Below, one piece after another: positions 1 to 5,828 of a stretch of DNA of 6,294 nt. This stretch comes from Clostridiaceae bacterium (GTDB taxonomy: Bacteria > Bacillota > Clostridia > Saccharofermentanales > DTU023). The notes under the pieces are model-generated. The model made no database searches and was not told the origin of the DNA. It was given only the letters and a program-made list of their open reading frames with translations. Position numbers and translations under genes: made by a program. Where the stretch lies: positions 1 to 6,294 of the forward strand of contig JAAZMK010000070.1 of assembly GCA_012798865.1 (NCBI GenBank). Direction: 5' to 3'. How positions within the stretch are numbered: the first letter of the stretch is position 1; every line of letters starts with the position of its first letter.

Positions 1-30
1 CCTGGTATGACGGCGTTTTGGGACAAATTG

Positions 31-121
31 TGGCGGAGGCGGTGGGATTCGAACCCACGTGTCGGTCACCCGACAAACGCTTTTCGAGAGCGCCCCGTTA
101 CGGCCACTTCGGTACGCCTCC
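31..121 (-). tRNA. tRNA-Ser (anticodon CGA), CCA end encoded
   Basis: Read on the minus strand, this folds into a complete class II tRNA. The acceptor stem GGAGGCG (121-115) pairs with CGCCTCC (41-35), followed by discriminator G (34) and an encoded CCA (33-31). The D-arm has a CCG/CGG stem. The anticodon stem GCGCT/AGCGT carries the loop CTCGAAA, which places anticodon CGA at 86-84 and reads codon UCG. The long variable arm GTCGG-GTGA-CCGAC (74-61) is typical of serine tRNAs. The T-arm GTGGG-TTCGAAT-CCCAC (58-42) is perfect. It lies 86 bases downstream of the last protein gene on the same strand. I see no clear promoter in that gap, so it may be cotranscribed and processed. Bases 1-30 beyond its 3' end show no recognisable feature. 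Confidence 0.97.
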
Positions 122-207
122 GTTTACACTTAAGCTGATTGCACGACCTTGATCTAGCGGTCGGCACGCCACACAGTCTACCATAGAAAAGATGTAAAAA
201 GTGAACT

Positions 208-1365
208 TTAACGCCTGAAACGATCGAAGAAATCGCTCGAAAGCAACGGATTAGCGGCGACGCCCGTGACCATTTCGTTGTAACGGACTTCAATCGCGTT
301 GGCGAGCGGCTCCCCGGGGATAATGGCGTATTCTCTGAAGAATGCTTCCTGATCAACTTTTGTCTCAATCATTTCCGTCGCGATATCGGCGATAAAATGG
401 CGACTGTTCGGAAGGGAAATCTGCGAAATTAAGGGTACGCGACTCCAGATGATTCGCCCCTCCCCGATTGCAATAACAGGGAGCGCCAGCGGTTCTCGCA
501 GAACCCGCTTGCCCTGGCTGCGATTCTCCCTGACATAAGCTAGATCCTCAAGGATCGTACATAGATCGGCGAGAGCACGAGAGATAGATGAACGCGGATA
601 ACAGTACTGGAACGTCAGCCATCCGCATAGATAGAGATAGTGACTCGCGCGAAGACGGATCAAATTCATAATCTGGGCAACTTCATCCCGCTTCTTTTTA
701 GTTGAGAGAGTTGTAAAAAGGAGGCTGAGTTCTCTATGTGGGAGGCTGTAAGCAAGCTCTTCGAGTTCATTTTTCGTGTTGATCTTTTTGAGCTGCGTCA
801 TAAGCCACGTCGCGTGGTGCGGTGCTTGTCTTAGAATAAGCTCCGACGGCAACGGATGAAAATCCCTTAAGCCGCCCATCGCTTCCTCGAGCGACTTATA
901 GCGGAGCGGAATAGCGTATTTCTTTCCGCTCCTTTCCGCGCGATCTTCCGTCTTTTCGGACACGATCTTTTTATTAATCCAGAATTTTCGCAGTCTTCTC
1001 GTGACTGGGGATGACACCGAGCCTCCGCGAGCCTCCGCCGCCTCACGTGATGAGGGCGATTTCGTCGAAGGTTTATCATCAATCGATGGTGGTTTAACGA
1101 GTACGTTCGCTTCCTTTGCAGGACCATCTTCTATCTTTCGCGGAGTCTCGGGCGTGCTTTCACCGCTCGTCTGTTCATCACTCACTTGAGACAGGTTGAC
1201 AGGTCCGCTTGTTTCAGCGGGACGAACTGTTACGCTTTCGTCCTCGGCAGACAACGGCTGCTCGGGAATGACAGGCAACCTAAACGGACGGATCGAGCGA
1301 CTTTCCATACGCTCGCTTTCCGTTTTCCGCATCGTGTTAAGTTTGTCTCTCTCGTTTTCCTGCAT
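208..1365 (-). CDS. Unrecognised 385-aa protein, disordered N-terminus plus folded C-terminal domain; possible EH_Signature/ZorC-like partner
   Basis: I do not recognise this protein securely. From the ATG at 1365 it has 385 residues. Residues 1-120 are low-complexity and rich in S, P, E, T and D, so probably disordered. A basic patch follows (about 123-150, TRRLRKFWINKK). Residues 150-385 look globular and mostly helical, with a distinctive HYLYLCGWLTFQ segment near 242-253 and an AFFREYAIIPGEPLANAI segment near 341-358. There is no signal peptide or membrane segment, so it should be cytoplasmic. It starts 13 bases after the stop of the ZorA-like gene, which suggests the two work together. 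The motif style and this context recall EH_Signature proteins such as ZorC of Zorya systems, but that is an impression, not a proven match. The start is uncertain. An in-frame ATG at 1437 would add 24 residues and overlap the upstream gene by 59 bases; ATGs at 1332 and 1308 are also possible. None has a strong ribosome binding site. The gene is likely real, because it is long and fits the gene row. Confidence 0.75.
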   Translation of the reverse strand: MQENERDKLNTMRKTESERMESRSIRPFRLPVIPEQPLSAEDESVTVRPAETSGPVNLSQVSDEQTSGESTPETPRKIEDGPAKEANVLVKPPSIDDKPSTKSPSSREAAEARGGSVSSPVTRRLRKFWINKKIVSEKTEDRAERSGKKYAIPLRYKSLEEAMGGLRDFHPLPSELILRQAPHHATWLMTQLKKINTKNELEELAYSLPHRELSLLFTTLSTKKKRDEVAQIMNLIRLRASHYLYLCGWLTFQYCYPRSSISRALADLCTILEDLAYVRENRSQGKRVLREPLALPVIAIGEGRIIWSRVPLISQISLPNSRHFIADIATEMIETKVDQEAFFREYAIIPGEPLANAIEVRYNEMVTGVAANPLLSSDFFDRFRR

Positions 1366-1378
1366 GCTTTCGAATCTT

Positions 1379-2977
1379 TTACAGATCGTTTCCGAATCCC
1401 GCTCTCCTGATGGCTGGCGGAAGCGCGTCGACGGCATCGCGAATTTCCGCCGTTGTGAATGTCAATCGCTCAACGACTTCCGCCAAGCTCGCGTCGAACT
1501 CCTTGAGAGTCTTAAGAACGTATTCGCTCGATTCGCGTGTAAAGTGCGTTGTATTTTGCGAGATCATTCTACCGAGTTCATCGAGGGCGAGTAATTGCGC
1601 GTCAAGTCTGTCGAGTAAGATCGACGATTGCTTGTTTTGTGTTTTTGACATTTCGACTGACGCGTCGATGGCTTTGGCACTCTCACCAATTCCTCTGTCG
1701 AGCTTTTCCGAATAGATGCGGAGTTGTTCAGTCATTAGGTTGATATGCGAGGCGAGATTCGTCTCTTCGCCCGCGTAAAGCGCTGTCATCTTATCGGTGC
1801 TTGACCCTATGATAGCGAGGTTGTCGCTGATAAAAGCCATCTCATCTGCCATATCATCCTTGGCAAGCGCCATCAGTCGAAGGACTTCACGGACATCGCG
1901 ATTCACTTCCATGTTCTCCTGTTTCGCCTGTTCAAGGGCACGGTTTGATTCTTCCATCATGACGGCGCTCTGCTCAATGACGCGATGAAGTACTTCGAGT
2001 TTCTCGGGAAGTGCCGACAAATGGACAGACAATGATTGTGCAACCGAATCAGAAAAAGTATCGGCAAGTCGCTCCATTCCGCGCTCCTGCTTCTCCGCAA
2101 GAGACTTGGCAAGTTCAGTCAGAGCGTAGTTAGACTCGTTAAGAGGAGGTACGACCTCTTCCGTCATGATGTCACGCACACCGGTCTTGATCCCCTCGGC
2201 GAACTCGCCTTTGACGAGCTCTTCCGCTATCACGCTGAATGATTTCACTTCCTCGCGCATCTTTTCACCGTATCCGATCACTTCGCTCACCAGTGTGGCA
2301 ACGCCAACTTTATCTTGAAAGACAGGGACAAACGATGCGAGAGCGGTCGTGACGCGCCGTTCGCACTCCTTTATCTCGTGAACAGTTTTACGCTCATTCA
2401 GTATCAGAAGAAATAATCCGCCGACGAGACCAATGACAAACAACGAAAGCCCGATCGAAAGAGAGTTGATCCCTGTTCCCAGTAAGCCTCCAAGAGGAAC
2501 AAACACGGCAACCGCGACAGAGCCGATCGCGAAACAAATCCATGCGAACAGTCTCGTTCTCATTTGCGTGGCATGAGTCGTAAAGAGATCGTGTACCGGA
2601 TATACATCCGTTGGATCGACGATCCAACGTGCCTGATAGAGGGCTTCACTCGCCTCGCAAAGAGATTCACCGAAACGGACTATTCTCGTATCTTGAGCGG
2701 AAGATAAGGCACGCTCAAGGGCTTTCGCCGATGTCTCACCGTCTTCACGAACGGTACGGGTCAAAGCGTCAATGGCATCTTCCGCCAATTCCTCCATATA
2801 GGCGACGACTTTTCGATTGCGAAGCACACTTACGACAACCAGCGCGACAATCACGAGAGCAATGACCACCGCTGAACCGAATAATACGATCGTCGTTGTA
2901 CCTGTAAGCAACACGGGCTTTCCCAGGACCGCTGTGTTCAAGGTATTCATAACAGCAAAAGCATCTATTAATAACAT
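1379..2977 (-). CDS. ZorA-like / MotA-TolQ-ExbB-like membrane protein with long cytoplasmic coiled-coil tail
   Basis: This 532-residue protein has three predicted membrane segments, at about 26-52, 143-168 and 171-193. Basic residues follow segment 1 (RNRK) and segment 3 (NERK) and precede segment 2 (QMRTR). This gives an N-out, C-in topology with a 90-residue cytoplasmic loop, as in ExbB and TolQ. The segment 2 end PLGGLLGTG and the segment 3 core IGLVGG echo the GLxGT and TAIGLVAAI motifs of ExbB/TolQ. Residues about 200-520 are almost entirely helical, with heptad-like Leu/Glu/Lys patterning, as in the long tail of ZorA. The stretch QERGMERLADTF (297-308) and the end segment LKEFDASLAEVVERL (491-505) read like ZorA-type tails. 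In ZorA the channel is powered by ion flow and paired with ZorB; no ZorB is in the window. The ATG at 2977 is chosen because GAGGTG (2989-2984) lies 6 bases upstream; a TTG at 3019 would add 14 residues. The gap to ddl is 42 bases. An unrelated three-segment coiled-coil protein remains possible. Confidence 0.85.
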   Translation of the reverse strand: MLLIDAFAVMNTLNTAVLGKPVLLTGTTTIVLFGSAVVIALVIVALVVVSVLRNRKVVAYMEELAEDAIDALTRTVREDGETSAKALERALSSAQDTRIVRFGESLCEASEALYQARWIVDPTDVYPVHDLFTTHATQMRTRLFAWICFAIGSVAVAVFVPLGGLLGTGINSLSIGLSLFVIGLVGGLFLLILNERKTVHEIKECERRVTTALASFVPVFQDKVGVATLVSEVIGYGEKMREEVKSFSVIAEELVKGEFAEGIKTGVRDIMTEEVVPPLNESNYALTELAKSLAEKQERGMERLADTFSDSVAQSLSVHLSALPEKLEVLHRVIEQSAVMMEESNRALEQAKQENMEVNRDVREVLRLMALAKDDMADEMAFISDNLAIIGSSTDKMTALYAGEETNLASHINLMTEQLRIYSEKLDRGIGESAKAIDASVEMSKTQNKQSSILLDRLDAQLLALDELGRMISQNTTHFTRESSEYVLKTLKEFDASLAEVVERLTFTTAEIRDAVDALPPAIRRAGFGNDL

Positions 2978-2983
2978 ATATAT

Positions 2984-2989
2984 CACCTC
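2984..2989 (-). promoter_or_regulatory. Ribosome binding site of the ZorA-like gene
   Basis: GAGGTG sits 6 bases before the ATG at 2977 and decides this start over the TTG at 3019, which abuts the ddl stop codon. Confidence 0.85.
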
Positions 2990-3019
2990 TTCCGAAGATT
3001 CATCTGATCCGGATTTCAA

Positions 3020-4102
3020 CTAAGCTTTGTCACGTTCAAATGCGAGACGAATCAATTCACGCAAAACCTCAGCATCTTCAAAACCCGCGGCGCGTAGTAG
3101 CCGAGGATACATGCTGATACTGACAAATCCGGGAATTGTATTGATTTCGTTCAATAAGACGCGGTCATCATCCGTAAGAAAAAAGTCAATCCGGCAAAGC
3201 CCGTAGCAATCGAGCGCGCGGTATGCGCATGTGGCAATTTGCCTGATCTCATGTACAATTTCAGGTGCCAACGGCGCGGGAATGACAAGTTTGGACGTCG
3301 AGCTCTCCTCGTACTTAGAATCGTAATCGTAGAAAACGCGATCGGGAATAATCTCACCGACCGGCGACAAAAAGGGGGTTTCATAGCCGCCGATCGCGGC
3401 AATCTCCAGCTCTCGCCCGATGACACCTTCTTCTACGATGAGTTTTCGATCGTATTTGAAGGCCAATTCGAATGCTTGCGCCGCCTCTTCGGGCGATGTG
3501 ATACGCGTGATACCGAGTGAAGACCCTCCGCGAGCAGGCTTGACAAAGAGCGGATACTTCATCCCCTCCAACGCCGCCTCAGTAACCTTCGCGCGATCGC
3601 GTCGCCATTCCGTCTCACCTACGCCGCGCCACTTTGTCTGCGGAATGTCGTAATAGTCAAAAAGCGCATTGGCGAAAGCCTTGTCCATCGCCAACGCGCT
3701 CGCCGTCATTCCGCATCCGACAAACGGTATTCCCGCCATCTCCAACATTCCCTGAATAGTTCCGTCTTCACCGTTCGTCCCGTGGAGCACCGGAAAAACG
3801 CAGTCGATCCGAATTTTTTCAGTATGACTTCGACGATCCATATAGAGAAAATGCCTTCCGGCATCCGGGACCAATGTCGCAGCTGCAATAGGACCTCTCT
3901 CGAACCAACTGCCGTCCGGCAATGCGGATACACAACCTTCGTAATAAAACCAGCTGCCTTCTTTCGTGATGCCTACAGGATAGATGCAGTATTCATCACA
4001 CGTCTGAAGCGTACCGATAATATAAGAGGCGGACGTCCGTGAGACCTCGTGCTCACCTGACTGACCGCCAAATAAGACGACGAGATTGATCCTATCGGTC
4101 AT
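3020..4102 (-). CDS. ddl: D-alanine--D-alanine ligase
   Basis: This cytoplasmic ATP-grasp enzyme joins two D-alanines to make the dipeptide that ends the peptidoglycan pentapeptide. The 360 residues carry the family hallmarks in order. LFGGQSGEHEVS (10-21) is the N-terminal substrate-binding loop with its Glu. FPVLHGTNGEDGTIQG (103-118) and PFVGCG (126-131) lead to MDK (139-141). The ATP-binding stretch FVKPARGGSSLG spans 186-197, EE (224-225) follows, and FYDYDSKY (257-264) is the omega loop. RIDFF (304-308) and LNEINTIPGF (317-326) contain the metal ligands. The Tyr in the omega loop fits D-Ala-D-Ala rather than the D-Ala-D-Lac ligases of vancomycin-resistance clusters. V327 stands where a Thr is usual (GFT-SIS), a mild change. 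The length is normal. The ATG at 4102 is 4 bases after the stop of the upstream gene, so translational coupling is likely. The best Shine-Dalgarno, AAGGAG (4121-4116), is 13 bases away, which is long. The open frame extends upstream to 4168, but those residues lie outside the family. Confidence 0.97.
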   Translation of the reverse strand: MTDRINLVVLFGGQSGEHEVSRTSASYIIGTLQTCDEYCIYPVGITKEGSWFYYEGCVSALPDGSWFERGPIAAATLVPDAGRHFLYMDRRSHTEKIRIDCVFPVLHGTNGEDGTIQGMLEMAGIPFVGCGMTASALAMDKAFANALFDYYDIPQTKWRGVGETEWRRDRAKVTEAALEGMKYPLFVKPARGGSSLGITRITSPEEAAQAFELAFKYDRKLIVEEGVIGRELEIAAIGGYETPFLSPVGEIIPDRVFYDYDSKYEESSTSKLVIPAPLAPEIVHEIRQIATCAYRALDCYGLCRIDFFLTDDDRVLLNEINTIPGFVSISMYPRLLRAAGFEDAEVLRELIRLAFERDKA

Positions 4103-4106
4103 ACAG

Positions 4107-4628
4107 TCACTCGAGCTCCTTCTTGTTCCTCGTGATATTGACGAGAATGTCGGTAAGATGATTCTCAAGATTTGTCAGCATCTCACGCGTGTACGAGATT
4201 GCGCCGTTGCGGATTTCACTGCTCTGTCTGTTCGCCTTCTCGATCATCACGGAAGCGTTATTGATCGCCTGTTGCGTCACCTCGTGTTCGTCGATCATCC
4301 GCGCCATCTGTACTTCCGCGTCGCGCATAATCGTCTCAGCTTCACGCCTCGCCTGGTTGATCAGTTGACGATTCTGCTGGAGCACCCAACGGGCACGCTC
4401 AAGCTCCTCCGGAAGACTTTCGCGAATCATTCGCACGAGAAAGAGCATCTCTTCTCTCTCGACCATACACTTGTCGGAAAAAGGGACACTCTTGGCATCA
4501 AGCAACTCCGCTTCCAAGCGGTCAAGCAGTGTCGCGGCACTGCGGTCGCCGCGAGTCGCTTTCCCCGCTCCGCGTTGCGCCGCCGATTCATCGGATTCGT
4601 AGTTGCGGTTATCGTTATACTCACTCAT
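4107..4628 (-). CDS. Coiled-coil protein of the coaD-linked clostridial family (DivIVA-like / ATP-synthase-b-like)
   Basis: This 173-residue soluble protein has a polar, probably disordered N-terminus (about 1-32). A short helix, LLDRLEAELLDAKSVPF (34-50), follows. From about 55 to the end there is an almost unbroken helix with coiled-coil character, including QARREAETIMRDAE (92-105). There is no membrane segment or signal peptide. The pattern 'LLDxLE...A..VP...K..V..EE....V..IR..LPEE...A.W' matches a family often found directly after coaD in Clostridia. Databases label it ATPase, DivIVA-like or ATP synthase subunit b-like, only because of the coiled coil; I see no nucleotide-binding motif. 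Its role is unknown, though an envelope or division scaffold is a reasonable guess. The start at 4628 is set by GGGAGGT (4642-4636), 7 bases upstream; an ATG at 4691 would add 21 atypical residues. It ends 4 bases before ddl. Confidence 0.88.
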   Translation of the reverse strand: MSEYNDNRNYESDESAAQRGAGKATRGDRSAATLLDRLEAELLDAKSVPFSDKCMVEREEMLFLVRMIRESLPEELERARWVLQQNRQLINQARREAETIMRDAEVQMARMIDEHEVTQQAINNASVMIEKANRQSSEIRNGAISYTREMLTNLENHLTDILVNITRNKKELE

Positions 4629-4635
4629 GACTGTT

Positions 4636-4642
4636 ACCTCCC
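4636..4642 (-). promoter_or_regulatory. Ribosome binding site deciding the start at 4628
   Basis: GGGAGGT is a near-perfect anti-Shine-Dalgarno match 7 bases before ATG 4628. It favours the 173-residue form over the upstream ATG at 4691. The 92-base gap it lies in (4629-4720) is the longest between protein genes here. It holds a weak TACAAT-like hexamer without a good -35 partner and a 4-bp GCCT/AGGC hairpin without a T-run, so I call neither promoter nor terminator. Confidence 0.85.
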
Positions 4643-4720
4643 GGTAAGCGGATATCTCTAAATGCCTTTCATTAGGCTTGTGTTTGTTCATTGTAACCCA
4701 TTTATGCGGGGTACTATAAA

Positions 4721-5227
4721 TTATTGAGAGCCATAGACCTTTTCAATATCTTCCTTGATCTCCGGCGGAACAAGGTCAGAGAGATCGCCGCCGTAACGCG
4801 CAATCTCTCTGACAAGCGTTGACGACACGTGGCGCAACTCGGCAGCTGGAAAAAAAATCGTCTCGACTCCGCAACTTAAACGCTTATTCAGTTCCGCCAT
4901 CACGGTTTCTTCCTCAAATTGATAGCCATTGCGGACGCCGCGAATAATGACATCAACACCATGCCGGATACAGTAGTCAGCCAAGAGACCTTCGCCCACA
5001 TCAACCGTCACATTGTCCAAATGATCGACAGCACGACCGATCAGCGTCACTCGATCTCCTTTTGGCATGATAGGCGTTTTCGAGCTGTTGTCAAAAACGA
5101 CTATCCGCAATTCAGAACAAAAGCGCTGCGCGCGTTCCACGAGATCGAGATGACCCACGGTAAAAGGGTCAAATGTGCCCGAGAAGACGGCTAAACCGAA
5201 TCGCACGGATGATTCATTTTGCTGCAT
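4721..5227 (-). CDS. coaD: Pantetheine-phosphate adenylyltransferase
   Basis: CoaD transfers AMP from ATP to 4'-phosphopantetheine to give dephospho-CoA, the fourth step of coenzyme A synthesis, in the cytoplasm. The 168-residue protein is a nucleotidyltransferase of the T/HxGH type. FSGTFDPFTVGH (15-26) contains the TVGH motif. SSKTPIM (48-54) supplies the conserved Lys, and VIIRGVRN (93-100) and FEEETVMAELN (104-114) form the pantetheine and hexamer region. VETIFFPA (121-128) leads to the VSSTLVREIA (134-143) phosphate-binding loop, and DLVP (151-154) is near the C-terminus. The usual DFEYE stretch reads QFEEE, a mild change. The start at 5227 has AAAGG (5239-5235) 7 bases upstream. A second ATG at 5242 overlaps the rsmD stop as ATGA and would add five residues, but it lacks a binding site. 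Length fits the family. The rsmD-coaD order is standard in Bacillota. Confidence 0.97.
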   Translation of the reverse strand: MQQNESSVRFGLAVFSGTFDPFTVGHLDLVERAQRFCSELRIVVFDNSSKTPIMPKGDRVTLIGRAVDHLDNVTVDVGEGLLADYCIRHGVDVIIRGVRNGYQFEEETVMAELNKRLSCGVETIFFPAAELRHVSSTLVREIARYGGDLSDLVPPEIKEDIEKVYGSQ

Positions 5228-5238
5228 AATTCGACCTT

Positions 5239-5814
5239 TCATGATACATCAGATACTGCCAGAAATTGGTAAAAGGATAACACGCAGATGCCGTACTGAC
5301 AACTTTTAACGAGCCTTAACCCTACATCCTCGAGTTCCAATACAGGCTTTTTTCGTTCACTCTCAACGACGAGCAATCCGTCATCGGACAAGAGGTGTGG
5401 AATATCATGGCTAATCTGTAAAGCAAAAACTTCCGATGCTCCCCATGGCGGATCGACATAAATAAAATCGAACAGTTCGCCGCGCCGCTTCAACATCGCC
5501 AGGTAACGGCGGCAGTCACCGCCCATCAAAGTCACTCGGTCACCCCAATGTGTCTTGGCGATATTCTTGTTAATCGCAGAGATGGCATCGCGATCGCGCT
5601 CAATAAGGGTTGCGTGCTTTGCGCCACGCGAAAGCGCCTCAAAAGCGATTTGACCTGAACCTGCGAAAACATCAAGAACGCGCATTCCTTCGATATCGTC
5701 ACCAATCATCGAAAAAAGAGCCTCTTTCGCACGATCTGGCGTAGGTCTCGACGTTTTCCCGGACGGCGCAAAAAGGTTCATCCCCTTGTGTGTTCCGGCA
5801 ATGATCCTCGGCAT
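5239..5814 (-). CDS. rsmD: 16S rRNA (guanine(966)-N(2))-methyltransferase RsmD
   Basis: RsmD uses S-adenosylmethionine to methylate the N2 of G966 (E. coli numbering) in 16S rRNA, near the P site of the small subunit. The 191 residues show the family pattern. MPRIIAGTHKGMNL is at the N-terminus and RPT at 23-25. VLDVFAGSGQ (46-55) is the SAM-binding motif I, followed by FEALSRGA (58-65) and LIER (70-73). DPPW (121-124) is the catalytic motif IV. The usual Gly-Leu after the SAM loop reads Ile-Ala, a small deviation. Length is normal. The ATG at 5814 has AAGGGGGT (5828-5821) 6 bases upstream, and this site overlaps the recG stop codon, so translation of the two may be coupled. The gene ends 11 bases before the preferred coaD start. 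Confidence 0.97.
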   Translation of the reverse strand: MPRIIAGTHKGMNLFAPSGKTSRPTPDRAKEALFSMIGDDIEGMRVLDVFAGSGQIAFEALSRGAKHATLIERDRDAISAINKNIAKTHWGDRVTLMGGDCRRYLAMLKRRGELFDFIYVDPPWGASEVFALQISHDIPHLLSDDGLLVVESERKKPVLELEDVGLRLVKSCQYGICVLSFYQFLAVSDVS

Positions 5815-5820
5815 ACTGCT

Positions 5821-5828
5821 ACCCCCTT
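5821..5828 (-). promoter_or_regulatory. Ribosome binding site of rsmD overlapping the recG stop
   Basis: AAGGGGGT lies 6 bases before ATG 5814. Its first bases are also part of the recG TAA stop (5829-5827), a compact junction that suggests reinitiation. Confidence 0.85.

Noticed and set aside
144..163. Inverted repeat CGACC/GGTCG between the last protein gene and the tRNA, as a possible terminator
   Set aside because: The stem is only 5 bp with a 10-base loop and no T-run follows.
1196..1715. Overlapping plus-strand open frames opposite the ZorA-like gene and its partner
   Set aside because: Their composition is a mirror of the minus-strand codons, and all other genes here run on the minus strand.
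1379..2977. Reading the coiled-coil membrane protein as a chemotaxis receptor
   Set aside because: It lacks the highly conserved MCP signalling hairpin and a periplasmic sensor domain, and it has three rather than two membrane segments.
3020..4102. Reading ddl as a vancomycin-resistance D-Ala-D-Lac ligase
   Set aside because: The omega loop carries the FYDYDSKY pattern of D-Ala-D-Ala ligases, and no vanH/vanX-like genes are adjacent.
4086..4661. A 191-codon open frame on the plus strand opposite the coiled-coil gene
   Set aside because: It is antisense to a well-supported gene with a strong ribosome binding site, and its translation shows no family motifs.
4629..4720. Possible promoter (TACAAT) or terminator (GCCT/AGGC hairpin) between coaD and the coiled-coil gene
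   Set aside because: There is no acceptable -35 box at 17 bases, and the 4-bp hairpin has no T-run.
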